A stretch of 64,000 nt of DNA from Clostridium sp. (GTDB lineage: Bacteria; Bacillota; Clostridia; Clostridiales; Clostridiaceae). Under the pieces are notes generated by a model. That model worked only from the letters and a program-made list of their open reading frames with translations. It was not told where the DNA came from and did no database searches. Shown here one piece after another: positions 1 through 9,044 of the stretch; the stretch's first letter is position 1; the number at the start of each line of letters is the position of its first letter. The stretch covers positions 1 through 64,000 of the forward strand of contig NZ_JAGHFX010000057.1 of assembly GCF_017888565.1 (NCBI RefSeq), given 5' to 3'. The translations under genes and the position numbers were made by a program.

Positions 1-60
1 ATTCCCGCATTTATAGGAATTATGATTGCAGTTCTTATTGCGGTGTTAAGTAAATATTAA
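1..60 (+). CDS. C-terminal end of an unidentified membrane protein (partial)
   Basis: Frame 1 is open from the window edge to a TAA at 58-60 and gives 19 residues, ending GIMIAVLIAVLSKY. The peptide is almost entirely hydrophobic, like the last transmembrane helix of an integral membrane protein. Too little is left to name a family. It runs in the same direction as glpP, but 264 bp and a hairpin terminator separate the two, so they are probably different transcripts. Confidence 0.5.
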   Translation: MPAFIGIMIAVLIAVLSKY

Positions 61-65
61 ATCTT

Positions 66-93
66 TTGTTAAAAATATGTAGTAAAATATAAA
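66..93 (+). promoter_or_regulatory. Candidate sigma-A promoter ahead of the glpP leader
   Basis: A TTGTTA box (66-71) and a TATAAA box (88-93) are separated by 16 nt. A transcript from here would run through the hairpin at 163-217 before reaching glpP. The region is AT-rich, so chance matches are common. Confidence 0.4.
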
Positions 94-162
94 TAATAGT
101 GATAGAATAAAAATGTAGAAAACAAAAGTACAATAAATTGAATATTAAGTGCAAGAGAGAAT

Positions 163-217
163 AGAGTTAAGCACAAATAGGGGATATAATACCCTCATTT
201 TGCTAAGCTCTTTTTTT
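163..217 (+). terminator. Hairpin terminator in the glpP leader
   Basis: Outer arms GAGTTAAGCA and TGCTAAGCTC pair with one mismatch and one wobble. An inner stem (AGGG / CCCT) extends the fold, and seven T follow at 211-217. It could end the upstream gene. Since it lies between the candidate promoter and glpP, it could also be a GlpP antitermination target, as known for glp leaders in Bacillus. Confidence 0.65.
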
Positions 218-324
218 ATTTATTTAATTATTTATTTAAATTAAGAATTAATATATTTGCAAGTTTTATATATTGAAGATATAATTATATCATTGGTGTA
301 AATGATTACAAAGGGCGGGATGAA

Positions 325-885
325 ATGAATAATTTTAAAAGGATTTTGGAAGATAACCCAATAGTAGCAGCTGTTAAGGATGAAAAGGAGTTAGACTTAG
401 CACTGCAAAGTGACATACAAGTTATTTTTATTTTATTCGGGGACATATTAAACATTAAGAATTTAAGTGAAAAAATATTCAAACATAGAAAGATTGGAAT
501 TTTGCATATTGATTTAGTTGAGGGAATTTCTAGTAAAGAGATAGCTTTAAAATTTATTAAAGAAAATACAAAGTTTCAAGGAATAATTAGTACAAAACCT
601 CAAATGATAAGATCAGGCAAAAAGCTTGGATTTATAGCCATTCAAAGAGTTTTTATGATAGATAGTTTATCTAAAGAAAATATGAAGAATCATTTAGTAG
701 AAGAATGTGATGCAGTAGAAATTCTTCCAGGATTACTTTTTAAGATAATTAAGGAACTTTCAGTAAGTCTTAATAAACCTTTAATAGCTGGAGGATTAAT
801 TTCTGATAAAGAAGATGTAATGGAAACATTAAAAAGTGGTGCAACATGTATATCTACAACTAAAAAAGAAATTTGGTATATGTAG
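325..885 (+). CDS. glpP: Glycerol-3-phosphate-responsive antiterminator GlpP
   Basis: The 186-aa product has the length and sequence character of the GlpP family. These TIM-barrel-like RNA-binding proteins sense glycerol-3-phosphate and prevent termination in the leaders of glp genes. Visible family features are the N-terminal NPIVAAVKD stretch, the central HIDLVEGIS segment, the IISTKP segment and the C-terminal LIAGGLISDKEDV motif. The ATG at 325 follows an AAAGGGCGGG ribosome binding site. The neighbours glpF and glpK are the classical targets, and a terminator sits directly between glpP and glpF. The identification rests on family similarity and context; the RNA target is inferred. Confidence 0.93.
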   Translation: MNNFKRILEDNPIVAAVKDEKELDLALQSDIQVIFILFGDILNIKNLSEKIFKHRKIGILHIDLVEGISSKEIALKFIKENTKFQGIISTKPQMIRSGKKLGFIAIQRVFMIDSLSKENMKNHLVEECDAVEILPGLLFKIIKELSVSLNKPLIAGGLISDKEDVMETLKSGATCISTTKKEIWYM

Positions 886-907
886 AAATGGAGAATTGGA
901 GAGAAAG

Positions 908-947
908 CTACATAGGATTGTTTTTGGCGATCTTATGTAGTTTTTTT
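908..947 (+). terminator. Hairpin terminator in the glpF leader, likely GlpP target
   Basis: CTACATAGGAT (908-918) pairs with ATCTTATGTAG (930-940) with one G-U pair, and seven T follow. The hairpin lies 23 bp after glpP and 29 bp before glpF. GlpP of Bacillus subtilis is known to antiterminate in the glpFK leader, so this hairpin is the natural site where the upstream gene product acts. Confidence 0.8.
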
Positions 948-976
948 ATAAAAAATTTAATAAAGGGGAGAGCAAA

Positions 977-1732
977 ATGCAAGCTTATTTTTCAGAATTC
1001 TTAGGTACTCTTATTTTAATACTACTTGGTAATGGGGTAGTAGCAAATGTAGTGCTTAAAAACACTAAAGGTAATTCTTCAGGTTGGATTGTAATTACAG
1101 CAGGATGGGGGTTCGCTGTAGCGGTAGCAGCCTATATTACAGGATGGATGGGTGGAGCTCATCTAAATCCAGCAGTAACTATTGCACTAGCTTCATCAGG
1201 GTTATTTAAATGGAGTCAAGTACCAGGATATATCATAAGTCAAATGTTAGGAGCAATGGCTGGAATGCTTGTTGTTTATCTAAACTACAAATTACACTAT
1301 GATGAAACTTCAACTGGAGAGGACGTAAGAGGAACATTTTGTACAGCACCTGCTATAAGAAATAAGTTTTATAATTTTATTTGCGAATTCACTGGCACTT
1401 TTGTATTATTAATAGGAATAAGAGGGATAACTTATAGTGAAGTATTTAAGACTACTTTCCAAAGTTCAGGGGGAGAAATAATAGGAACGGTAGGGATTAT
1501 GGGATCATTTTTAGTAGGTATCTTAGTATGGGGAATAGGCTTATCTCTTGGTGGTACAACAGGATATGCTATAAATCCAGCTAGAGATTTAGGACCAAGA
1601 ATAGTACATGCTATTTTACCTATAAAGAATAAGATTGATTCAGATTGGAGTTATGCTTTAATACCAATATTAGGACCTATACTTGGAGGAGTTTTTGGAA
1701 GTTTAGTATTTGATTTTATTATTAAATTATAA
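977..1732 (+). CDS. glpF: Glycerol uptake facilitator (aquaglyceroporin)
   Basis: The 251-aa product is an integral membrane channel of the MIP/aquaporin family that lets glycerol enter by facilitated diffusion. The two signature NPA loops are visible: HLNPAVTIA near residue 65 and AINPARDLG near residue 203. The Asp after the second NPAR is typical of the glycerol-conducting branch. About six transmembrane helices can be traced. The start has an AAAGGGGAG ribosome binding site. glpK follows after 20 bp, so the two are surely co-transcribed, and trapping by phosphorylation drives uptake. Expression probably depends on readthrough of the terminator at 908-947. Confidence 0.96.
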   Translation: MQAYFSEFLGTLILILLGNGVVANVVLKNTKGNSSGWIVITAGWGFAVAVAAYITGWMGGAHLNPAVTIALASSGLFKWSQVPGYIISQMLGAMAGMLVVYLNYKLHYDETSTGEDVRGTFCTAPAIRNKFYNFICEFTGTFVLLIGIRGITYSEVFKTTFQSSGGEIIGTVGIMGSFLVGILVWGIGLSLGGTTGYAINPARDLGPRIVHAILPIKNKIDSDWSYALIPILGPILGGVFGSLVFDFIIKL

Positions 1733-1740
1733 ATTTGTAA

Positions 1741-3249
<1,509 letters not shown>

Positions 3250-3267
3250 GATTTTGCGAATTAAATT

Positions 3268-3443
3268 TAATGATATGTATTAACTTTCTCATTATAATAA
3301 AATCTCCAATTTAATACATATCGTTAATGAGAATAATTCTGTATTTAATAATTTTAAATGGTTAAGATAACTAGAGATGTTTAATAAGATATAAATCTGT
3401 GCAAAGAAGTACTAGGCTTATTTCACAGTCTAGTTATCTTTGC
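3268..3443. other. Structured intergenic region: two long inverted repeats
   Basis: Two consecutive stems stand out in the 458-bp gap after glpK. First, TAATGATATGTATTAA (3268-3283) pairs with TTAATACATATCGTTA (3311-3326) across a 27-nt loop. Second, AAGATAACTAGA (3364-3375) plus CTGTG (3397-3401) pair with the contiguous CACAGTCTAGTTATCTT (3424-3440), and GCAAAG / CTTTGC gives an alternative pairing. No T-tract follows either stem, so they do not look like simple terminators. A small RNA, a leader of the Sel1 gene or remnants of a small mobile repeat are possible. Confidence 0.4.
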
Positions 3444-3479
3444 ATGTTCTAGTATATTTAAAAATACTAACAAAAAATG

Positions 3480-3634
3480 AAAGAGTGAAAGAATAAAGGA
3501 AAAAATCCCTAAGGGATTTTGGAATAAAATATTCAAAGTATATTTTAATTCTTAGTTTTACGTAGTAAAACATCCGAAATTTTTTCACTCTTTTACTTTT
3601 AACTTTTCTCTAATAAATTGCATTGCAATTTATT
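3480..3634. repeat. Dispersed palindromic intergenic repeat, copy A
   Basis: Terminal arms AAAGAGTGAAA (3480-3490) and TTTCACTCTTT (3583-3593) enclose a palindrome AAAATCCCTAAGGGATTTT (3502-3520). A second palindrome, AATAAATTGC-att-GCAATTTATT, lies at 3612-3634. The modular design (A/T-rich arms with GAAAGAxTGAAA words and short CCTAAGG-type palindromes) resembles the segments at 11200-11345 and 18911-19137. Confidence 0.5.
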
Positions 3635-3707
3635 TTAGTGTTCTATAAAAATTTTCCTGTAAATAAAATATAACTAAGAAATTAAATAGATAGTTTATGG
3701 GGGAATG

Positions 3708-6218
3708 ATGAAACTTAAATTTGACTTCAATTTTTTATTACTTGAATTTAGAGATTTATATTATATTATTAACAAAATGGGAGAAGAAAAAGACTTTAAA
3801 GTAAGATGCTCGAGGCTAATAAAAATAATTAAGCAAATAATTATAACGATACACTTAAATAATAAGTTGTTTTATAATAGTGAGAACTCATTAGTAGAAA
3901 ATATTGAATATTTATCTAGAAAAGATATAATTCCATATAATCTTATGAAGTGCCTAGTTAATTACGTAGAGGATTTATATTATATAAGGGATATATTAGA
4001 TGATGATGATGTAAGCACGGATAAGAAGAAAGAGTTTGCAGAATTGTTAAATGTTCAAGGGATTATTTATGAAATATGTGTTTGGCTAGTTATTAATTGT
4101 GGAGAAGAGGATTATTCTTTATTTTATGATAAATTAGCAGAATATGAAAAAAAGATATTTGATAAGTATTTAAACTATGATGAATTAGATGAAGAAAGTG
4201 ATGAGATTGATTTATTAAACTCAATAAATGAAATTGAATATGAAGAAGATGATGTTGAGCATGAGGATATTAATTCTGTAGAAGAGTATTTATTAGCTGG
4301 AGAGTTATATTATTTAGGAAAAAATGTGGAAAAGGATTATTATAAAGCAAAGAAATGTTTTGAGAAAGCAGCAGAAGAAGGAAATCAATATGCAGAATGC
4401 TATCTTGGGCTATTTTGTGAAAAAGGTTATGGAGGAGAAAAAGATATAGAAAAAGCTTTGTATTGGTATAAGAAAGCAGCCTTAAAAGGAAATGCATTTT
4501 CTCAATATTCATTAGGGTATATCTATTTCACAGGAGAAGTAGTAGAGCAAAATTTAGAGTATTCATTTAAATGGTATAAAGAAGCAGCAGAAAATGGATT
4601 TGCTCCAGCTCAGTATGCACTATCATATCTTTATAAAAATGGAGAAGGTTGCGAGAAAAATATATTTAAAGCATATTATTGGTTGGAAGAGTCAGCAGAA
4701 AATGATTTTGAAGACTCTTATTATATTTTAGGACAATCTTATTTAGAGGGTAATGTTATAGATACTAATTATAAAAAAGCCTTTTTTTATTTATCAAAGG
4801 GTGTAGAAAAAGATGATATGAATTGTCTGGAGAGTTTAGGAGATATGTATTATTGGGGACTATATGTAGATGAAGATAGAGAAAAAGCATTTTCACTATA
4901 TGATAAAAGCATAGAAGAAGGTAATATATCTCTATATTATAAGCTTGGTAAGCTATACGAGGAAGATAATAATCTAAAAATGGCATTGCTAAATTATTTA
5001 AAAGGGCATAATAATGGAGATTTAAAATCAACTCAGCGACTTGGAATAATGTACTATAATGGAGAGGGAGTTGATATAGATAAGAAAAAAGCATTAATTT
5101 ACATGAAGGCAGCCATAGAAAATGAGGATCCTCACTCTTTGTATGTTATTGGGGTTGCATATTTAAATGAGCATAGAGAAAAAGGATTAGAATATTTAAA
5201 AGAGGCTTATAAAATGGGATCTCACTATGCAGCAGAAGCTCTTGCAAGTGAGTATTTAATTGATTTATTAAAAGAAAAAGAAATAGATGAAGATGAATTA
5301 TTAGAATATATAAATTATGCTATGGAAAATGATATGATAGAAGCTATATATTATTATGGATTACTTCATGTGTATGGCGTGGGTGTAGAAAAAAATAATG
5401 AGGAAGCTTTCAAATATTTTATAAAGGCTGCTGAAAAAGGATCTCAAAAAGCTATGATAAAGCTTGGGAATTGGTATAAGCATGGAATATTCGTTAAGGC
5501 AAATTCAAAAGAAGCTATAGAGTGGTATAAAAAAGCAGCTGAAGAGTATAATACAGAAGCACTATTAAATATAATAGAAATTCATGAAAAGGGCATAGGA
5601 ATAGATAAGGATCCTGGAAAGGCTTTAGAAGGAGCATATCTTTTAAGAGAAATTAACATAGTTGAAGGAAATCTTAAACTTGCCTATTATCATGCAAAGG
5701 GGATAGGAGTAGAGCAATCTAATAGCAAGGTAAATGAATATATAGAAGAGTTACTAATTTTAGATGAAGGCAAGGCATATAATTTATTAGGTGAATTATC
5801 AGAAGAAAAATTATTTAATAAAAAGGAAGAAGATGTAATTGAATATTATCTTAAGGCCATCTCACTAGGGGAATCAAAAGCATATTCAAATCTAGAATAT
5901 TATTTATATAAGAATGGAAGAAAAATAGATGAATTCGAAGATTTAATAGATATTATAGGTAAAAATAATTATAGGCTTGATCAAGGAAAAAGTACATTTA
6001 TAGAAGGAAAAAATGAGATAGTTAAAGGCAAACAAGAAAATAAAAGTGAGTTGATTAAATCTGGAATTATCAAGTTAAAGAAAAGTGTTCATTTAGGATT
6101 TTATGATGCTATAAAAGATATTATAGATTATTATGAAAATGAAGAAAAAAGCAAAGATAACTTAATTGAATTATATAAGTATAAGCAAAAATTAGTTTAT
6201 TATTGTATTGATATTTAG
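3708..6218 (+). CDS. Large Sel1-like repeat (SLR) protein
   Basis: The product has 836 aa. After an N-terminal helical region of about 190 residues with an acidic stretch, the protein consists of many Sel1-like TPR repeats. Examples are AKKCFEKAAEEGNQYAE, ALYWYKKAALKGNAFSQYSL and AFKYFIKAAEKGSQKAMIKL, with the usual YY.GEGV.KD..KA spacing. There is no signal peptide or membrane helix, so it is probably cytosolic. SLR proteins serve as protein-protein interaction scaffolds, and the partner cannot be told from sequence. Of two adjacent ATGs (3705, 3708) the second is slightly better spaced from GGGGG. The gene stands alone with its own terminator. Confidence 0.85.
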   Translation: MKLKFDFNFLLLEFRDLYYIINKMGEEKDFKVRCSRLIKIIKQIIITIHLNNKLFYNSENSLVENIEYLSRKDIIPYNLMKCLVNYVEDLYYIRDILDDDDVSTDKKKEFAELLNVQGIIYEICVWLVINCGEEDYSLFYDKLAEYEKKIFDKYLNYDELDEESDEIDLLNSINEIEYEEDDVEHEDINSVEEYLLAGELYYLGKNVEKDYYKAKKCFEKAAEEGNQYAECYLGLFCEKGYGGEKDIEKALYWYKKAALKGNAFSQYSLGYIYFTGEVVEQNLEYSFKWYKEAAENGFAPAQYALSYLYKNGEGCEKNIFKAYYWLEESAENDFEDSYYILGQSYLEGNVIDTNYKKAFFYLSKGVEKDDMNCLESLGDMYYWGLYVDEDREKAFSLYDKSIEEGNISLYYKLGKLYEEDNNLKMALLNYLKGHNNGDLKSTQRLGIMYYNGEGVDIDKKKALIYMKAAIENEDPHSLYVIGVAYLNEHREKGLEYLKEAYKMGSHYAAEALASEYLIDLLKEKEIDEDELLEYINYAMENDMIEAIYYYGLLHVYGVGVEKNNEEAFKYFIKAAEKGSQKAMIKLGNWYKHGIFVKANSKEAIEWYKKAAEEYNTEALLNIIEIHEKGIGIDKDPGKALEGAYLLREINIVEGNLKLAYYHAKGIGVEQSNSKVNEYIEELLILDEGKAYNLLGELSEEKLFNKKEEDVIEYYLKAISLGESKAYSNLEYYLYKNGRKIDEFEDLIDIIGKNNYRLDQGKSTFIEGKNEIVKGKQENKSELIKSGIIKLKKSVHLGFYDAIKDIIDYYENEEKSKDNLIELYKYKQKLVYYCIDI

Positions 6219-6225
6219 ATTAAAA

Positions 6226-6258
6226 AGGAGCATAAAATTTCTATGCTCCTATATTTTT
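6226..6258 (+). terminator. Terminator after the Sel1-repeat gene
   Basis: A perfect 9-bp stem AGGAGCATA / TATGCTCCT is followed by ATATTTTT. Confidence 0.85.
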
Positions 6259-6422
6259 GTAATAGCACACATAATATTAAAGATATAAATTATATGATTA
6301 TTAATGAAAAAATATAACTTTATCATAAAATTTATATATTTATAAAAAATGAACAATAAATAATTGGAAATTAATAAAATTAAGACTAGTATAGAATGAA
6401 ATTTCAAAATTTTTTAAAAATA

Positions 6423-6450
6423 TTGAAATAAAAAAATATTAGTGTATAAT
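6423..6450 (+). promoter_or_regulatory. Promoter of the lac-class PTS / mupG operon
   Basis: TTGAAA (6423-6428), a 16-nt spacer and TATAAT (6445-6450). Half-sites of the type ATTTCAA (6401-6407) and TTGAAAT (6423-6429) form an inverted repeat across the -35 box. They use the same words as the candidate MurR operator before murQ, though with different spacing. Confidence 0.7.
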
Positions 6451-6478
6451 AAAGGTGTAATAAAAAATAACAGGCTCG

Positions 6479-6492
6479 TGTAAACGTAAACT
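6479..6492 (+). promoter_or_regulatory. Catabolite-responsive (cre) site
   Basis: TGTAAACGTAAACT matches the CcpA consensus TGNAANCGNWNNCW at every defined position. It lies 28 bp after the -10 box, where CcpA binding typically blocks transcription. Confidence 0.7.
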
Positions 6493-6511
6493 TATTATAG
6501 GAGGAATATTT

Positions 6512-6829
6512 ATGGCAGAAGATATGGAAGTAATAATCTTTGAAATTATTAGTCAAGGTGGCACAGCAAAAGGACTAGCTTATGAAGCTTTGGCAGCTGC
6601 TGAAGAAGGAGACTTTGACAAAGCAGAGGAACTTTTAAAAGAAGCAGATGCTTGCTTAGGTGAAGCACATAAAATACAAACTGGTATAATTCAAGCAGAA
6701 GCAAGAGGAGAAAAAACTGAGGTATCAGTATTATTTGTACATGCACAAGACCATTTAATGACAGCTATTGAAGCTAAAACATTAATAGAGCATATTATTA
6801 AATTGCATAAAAAAATAGCAGATAAATAA
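6512..6829 (+). CDS. PTS lactose/cellobiose-family IIA component
   Basis: The 105-aa cytoplasmic protein has the three-helix IIA fold of the lactose/cellobiose class, which accepts phosphate from HPr and passes it to IIB. The N-terminal EVIIFEIISQGGTAKGLAYEAL segment is typical. The phospho-accepting histidine lies in the conserved LFVHAQDHLMTA motif near residue 76. The ATG follows AGGAGGAATATTT. It is the first gene of an operon with a small membrane protein, IIB, IIC, mupG and a sugar kinase. Family assignment is firm; the sugar is inferred from the mupG-like neighbour. Confidence 0.93.
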   Translation: MAEDMEVIIFEIISQGGTAKGLAYEALAAAEEGDFDKAEELLKEADACLGEAHKIQTGIIQAEARGEKTEVSVLFVHAQDHLMTAIEAKTLIEHIIKLHKKIADK

Positions 6830-6869
6830 ATCTACATTGAATCTATAGTTAAAGGAGGTATTGAAGCTT

Positions 6870-7202
6870 ATGAAAAAGGGTTCGAATGTAAGTGAACTAC
6901 AAGCAAAGAAAACAGATTATAATATACCAACCTTTGGATATAAAAGTGCTTTATTAATAATTGCAGGTGGGATAGCTGGAACTATGATATTACCTATGAT
7001 ATTAACTTCATTTGGAATAAGTTTAAATTTATCAATAGTATTAGGAAATACATTTATAACAAGCTTAGCTATTGCATATTCAAGATTTTTTATTGAAACA
7101 AAAAGAGGATATTGTAAAGCATTTTGGATAAACTATGGATTATTCGCATTATCTTTTGGGATAATATCATATTTCTGGAGATATATCGGATTATTTATAT
7201 AA
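6870..7202 (+). CDS. Small membrane protein of unknown function inside a PTS operon
   Basis: The 110-aa protein has a charged N-terminus of about 22 residues and roughly three hydrophobic segments: near ALLIIAGGIAGTMILPMIL, near LSIVLGNTFITSLAIAYS, and a C-terminal segment ending ISYFWRYIGLFI. I recognise no family. The track begins at a TTG only 2 nt after AAAGGAGG; the ATG at 6870 is spaced about 11 nt from it and is preferred. It is placed between the IIA and IIB genes, an unusual spot for an unrelated gene, so an accessory role in transport or assembly of the permease is possible but only inferred. Confidence 0.75.
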   Translation: MKKGSNVSELQAKKTDYNIPTFGYKSALLIIAGGIAGTMILPMILTSFGISLNLSIVLGNTFITSLAIAYSRFFIETKRGYCKAFWINYGLFALSFGIISYFWRYIGLFI

Positions 7203-7254
7203 TTAAAATATCAACAATATTATATAAATTTAAAATAATTTATTATAATTTTAT

Positions 7255-7268
7255 TGAAAACGATTAGT
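7255..7268 (+). promoter_or_regulatory. Possible second cre-like site before the IIB gene
   Basis: TGAAAACGATTAGT matches the cre consensus except for one position. A TATAAT (7244-7249) just upstream suggests an internal promoter in the 119-bp gap, but no good -35 box is visible. Confidence 0.35.
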
Positions 7269-7321
7269 GAATTGAATTAATTATTAGAAAATAAAGAAGA
7301 AAAAATTAGGAGGTATTATTT

Positions 7322-7633
7322 ATGAAAGTATTATTTGTATGCTCACAAGGAATGTCAAGTGCCATCGCGGTGAATGCATTAAAGAAAGAAGCAGAGAAGA
7401 ATGGTGTAAATATGGAGGTAAAAGCTGTAAGTACACAGGAGTTTGAAGAAGAGGTTAAAGGAGGCTACGATGTAGCAATGGTTGCACCTCAAGTAAGACA
7501 TCGTTTTGATTATTTAAAAGAATATGCAGATGCAGCTAATGTTCCATGTGCATTAATACAACCACAAGCTTATAGTCCTTTAGGAGGCCCAAAGCTATTT
7601 AAACAAGTTAAAGAACTTGCAGAATCTAAATAG
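7322..7633 (+). CDS. PTS lactose/cellobiose-family IIB component
   Basis: The 103-aa product carries the N-terminal KVLFVCSQGMSSA motif. Cys7 of this motif is the phosphocysteine that transfers phosphate to the sugar during transport, and the following residues form the P-loop-like anion site. Length and the AMVAPQVRHRFD segment agree with the cellobiose/diacetylchitobiose IIB family. The ATG lies after TAGGAGGTATTATTT. The IIC gene follows after 69 bp. Expected to work in the cytoplasm with the IIA and IIC of this operon. Confidence 0.94.
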   Translation: MKVLFVCSQGMSSAIAVNALKKEAEKNGVNMEVKAVSTQEFEEEVKGGYDVAMVAPQVRHRFDYLKEYADAANVPCALIQPQAYSPLGGPKLFKQVKELAESK

Positions 7634-7702
7634 ATTCATACAAGTTTTATAAAATATTTACTTTTCATTTTATTTTATTTATTATTAAGGGGGAATTAAA
7701 TT

Positions 7703-8977
7703 ATGAATAATTTTGCTGAATTTTTAGACAAAAAATTATCTACTCCAATGGCAAAATTAGCAGAGCAACGTCATTTACGTGCTGTGCGTGATGGTATTAT
7801 AGCTACATTACCATTAATTATTGTTGGTTCACTATTTATTATAATAGGGATACCACCACTACCAGAAGATTGGGCAATAACTCAATTTTTAAAAGCTAAC
7901 AATGGAGTTATAATGCTACCTTATCGTATGACAATGTACATTATGACTTTATATGCAACCTGGGGAATTGGTTATAGTCTTGCCAAATCCTATAAACTTG
8001 ATGGAGTTACAGGAGGAGTACTTTCAGCGATAGCATTCCTATTAACTATAGTTCCTGTAAGCGTTGAAGGTATGGGATGGATGATGCCTATGGCTAACTT
8101 AGGCGGAGGCGGAATGTTCGTTGGTATATTAGTATCGATTTTTGCTGTAGAAGTTTTAAGATTTACTACAGTTAAAAACTTTAGAATAAGAATGCCAGAA
8201 CAAGTACCACCATCAGTTGCAAGATCTTTCGAAGCATTAACACCAACTGCTATAGTTGTATTTATTATAGGAAGCATAACATACTATGCAAGATTTGATT
8301 GGCATGCATTTGTAGGAAAAATAGTTCAACCATTATTATCAGCAACTGATACATTACCAAGTGTTTGGATACTAGTAATCTTAGTTACATTCTTCTGGTC
8401 ATTTGGTATCCATGGAGTTTCAATAGTTGGATCAATTGCTAGACCTTTATGGTTACAATTAATAGACCAAAATTCAGCAGCTGCAGCATCAGGTGTAGCT
8501 GGAACACAATTACCTGCGATAGCAGCAGAACCTTTCTTCCAATGGTTTATATGGATTGGAGGATCAGGATGTACAATTGGATTAGTTATAGCTTTAGCTT
8601 TATTTGCTAAGTCTACTTACGGTAAGCAATTAGGTAGAACAACATTAGTTCCAGGAATATTTAATATTAACGAACCAATTATATTTGGTGCACCAATAGT
8701 GTTAAATCCAACATTAATTATACCATTTATAATTACACCATTAGTAACTTCAACATTAGCATGGTTTGCAATGAGTATGGGGTTAGTATCAAGAGTTGTA
8801 GTAACAGCACCTTGGACTTTACCAGGACCTATAGGAGCATTTGTAGCAACAGGTGGTGACTGGAGAGCATCAGTATTAAATATAATTTGCATATTGATTG
8901 CAGTAGTAATTTACTATCCATTTGTAAAAATCTATGATAAGAAATTATTACTAGAAGAACAAGGCGAACAAGCTTAA
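7703..8977 (+). CDS. PTS lactose/cellobiose-family IIC permease
   Basis: The 424-aa integral membrane protein begins with the family-typical pattern FLDKKLSTPMAKLAEQRHLRAVRDG and contains about ten hydrophobic helices. The FGIHG motif (SFGIHGVSIVGS near residue 233) and the FNINEPIIFGAPIV motif near residue 316 are hallmarks of lac/cel-class IIC permeases, and the latter holds the sugar-binding Glu. It brings a sugar in and phosphorylates it with the adjacent IIB. With mupG and a MurK-like kinase directly downstream, I infer a MurNAc-containing disaccharide as substrate. A chitobiose- or cellobiose-like sugar cannot be excluded. Confidence 0.93.
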   Translation: MNNFAEFLDKKLSTPMAKLAEQRHLRAVRDGIIATLPLIIVGSLFIIIGIPPLPEDWAITQFLKANNGVIMLPYRMTMYIMTLYATWGIGYSLAKSYKLDGVTGGVLSAIAFLLTIVPVSVEGMGWMMPMANLGGGGMFVGILVSIFAVEVLRFTTVKNFRIRMPEQVPPSVARSFEALTPTAIVVFIIGSITYYARFDWHAFVGKIVQPLLSATDTLPSVWILVILVTFFWSFGIHGVSIVGSIARPLWLQLIDQNSAAAASGVAGTQLPAIAAEPFFQWFIWIGGSGCTIGLVIALALFAKSTYGKQLGRTTLVPGIFNINEPIIFGAPIVLNPTLIIPFIITPLVTSTLAWFAMSMGLVSRVVVTAPWTLPGPIGAFVATGGDWRASVLNIICILIAVVIYYPFVKIYDKKLLLEEQGEQA

Positions 8978-8990
8978 TAAAATAATAATT

Positions 8991-9022
8991 TAAAGTGGTG
9001 AAGAAATTCACCACTTTATTTT
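8991..9022 (+). terminator. Hairpin between the IIC gene and mupG (partial terminator or attenuator)
   Basis: TAAAGTGGTGAA (8991-9002) and TTCACCACTTTA (9007-9018) form a perfect 12-bp stem with a GAAA loop, followed by TTATTTT. It lies inside an otherwise tight operon, so it may lower expression of mupG-murK relative to the PTS genes or stabilise the upstream mRNA end. Confidence 0.75.
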
Positions 9023-9044
9023 AAAAAAATTAGAGGTGAATTGT

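Noticed and set aside
3268-3443. T-box or known metabolite riboswitch before the Sel1 gene
   Set aside because: No T-box sequence or other riboswitch consensus was found. Only generic inverted repeats are visible, so no class is named.
4270-5094. Minus-strand ORFs of 80 and 109 aa inside the Sel1-repeat gene
   Set aside because: They are antisense shadows of an AT-rich repeat gene, with Leu/Tyr/His-rich nonsense composition and no ribosome binding sites.
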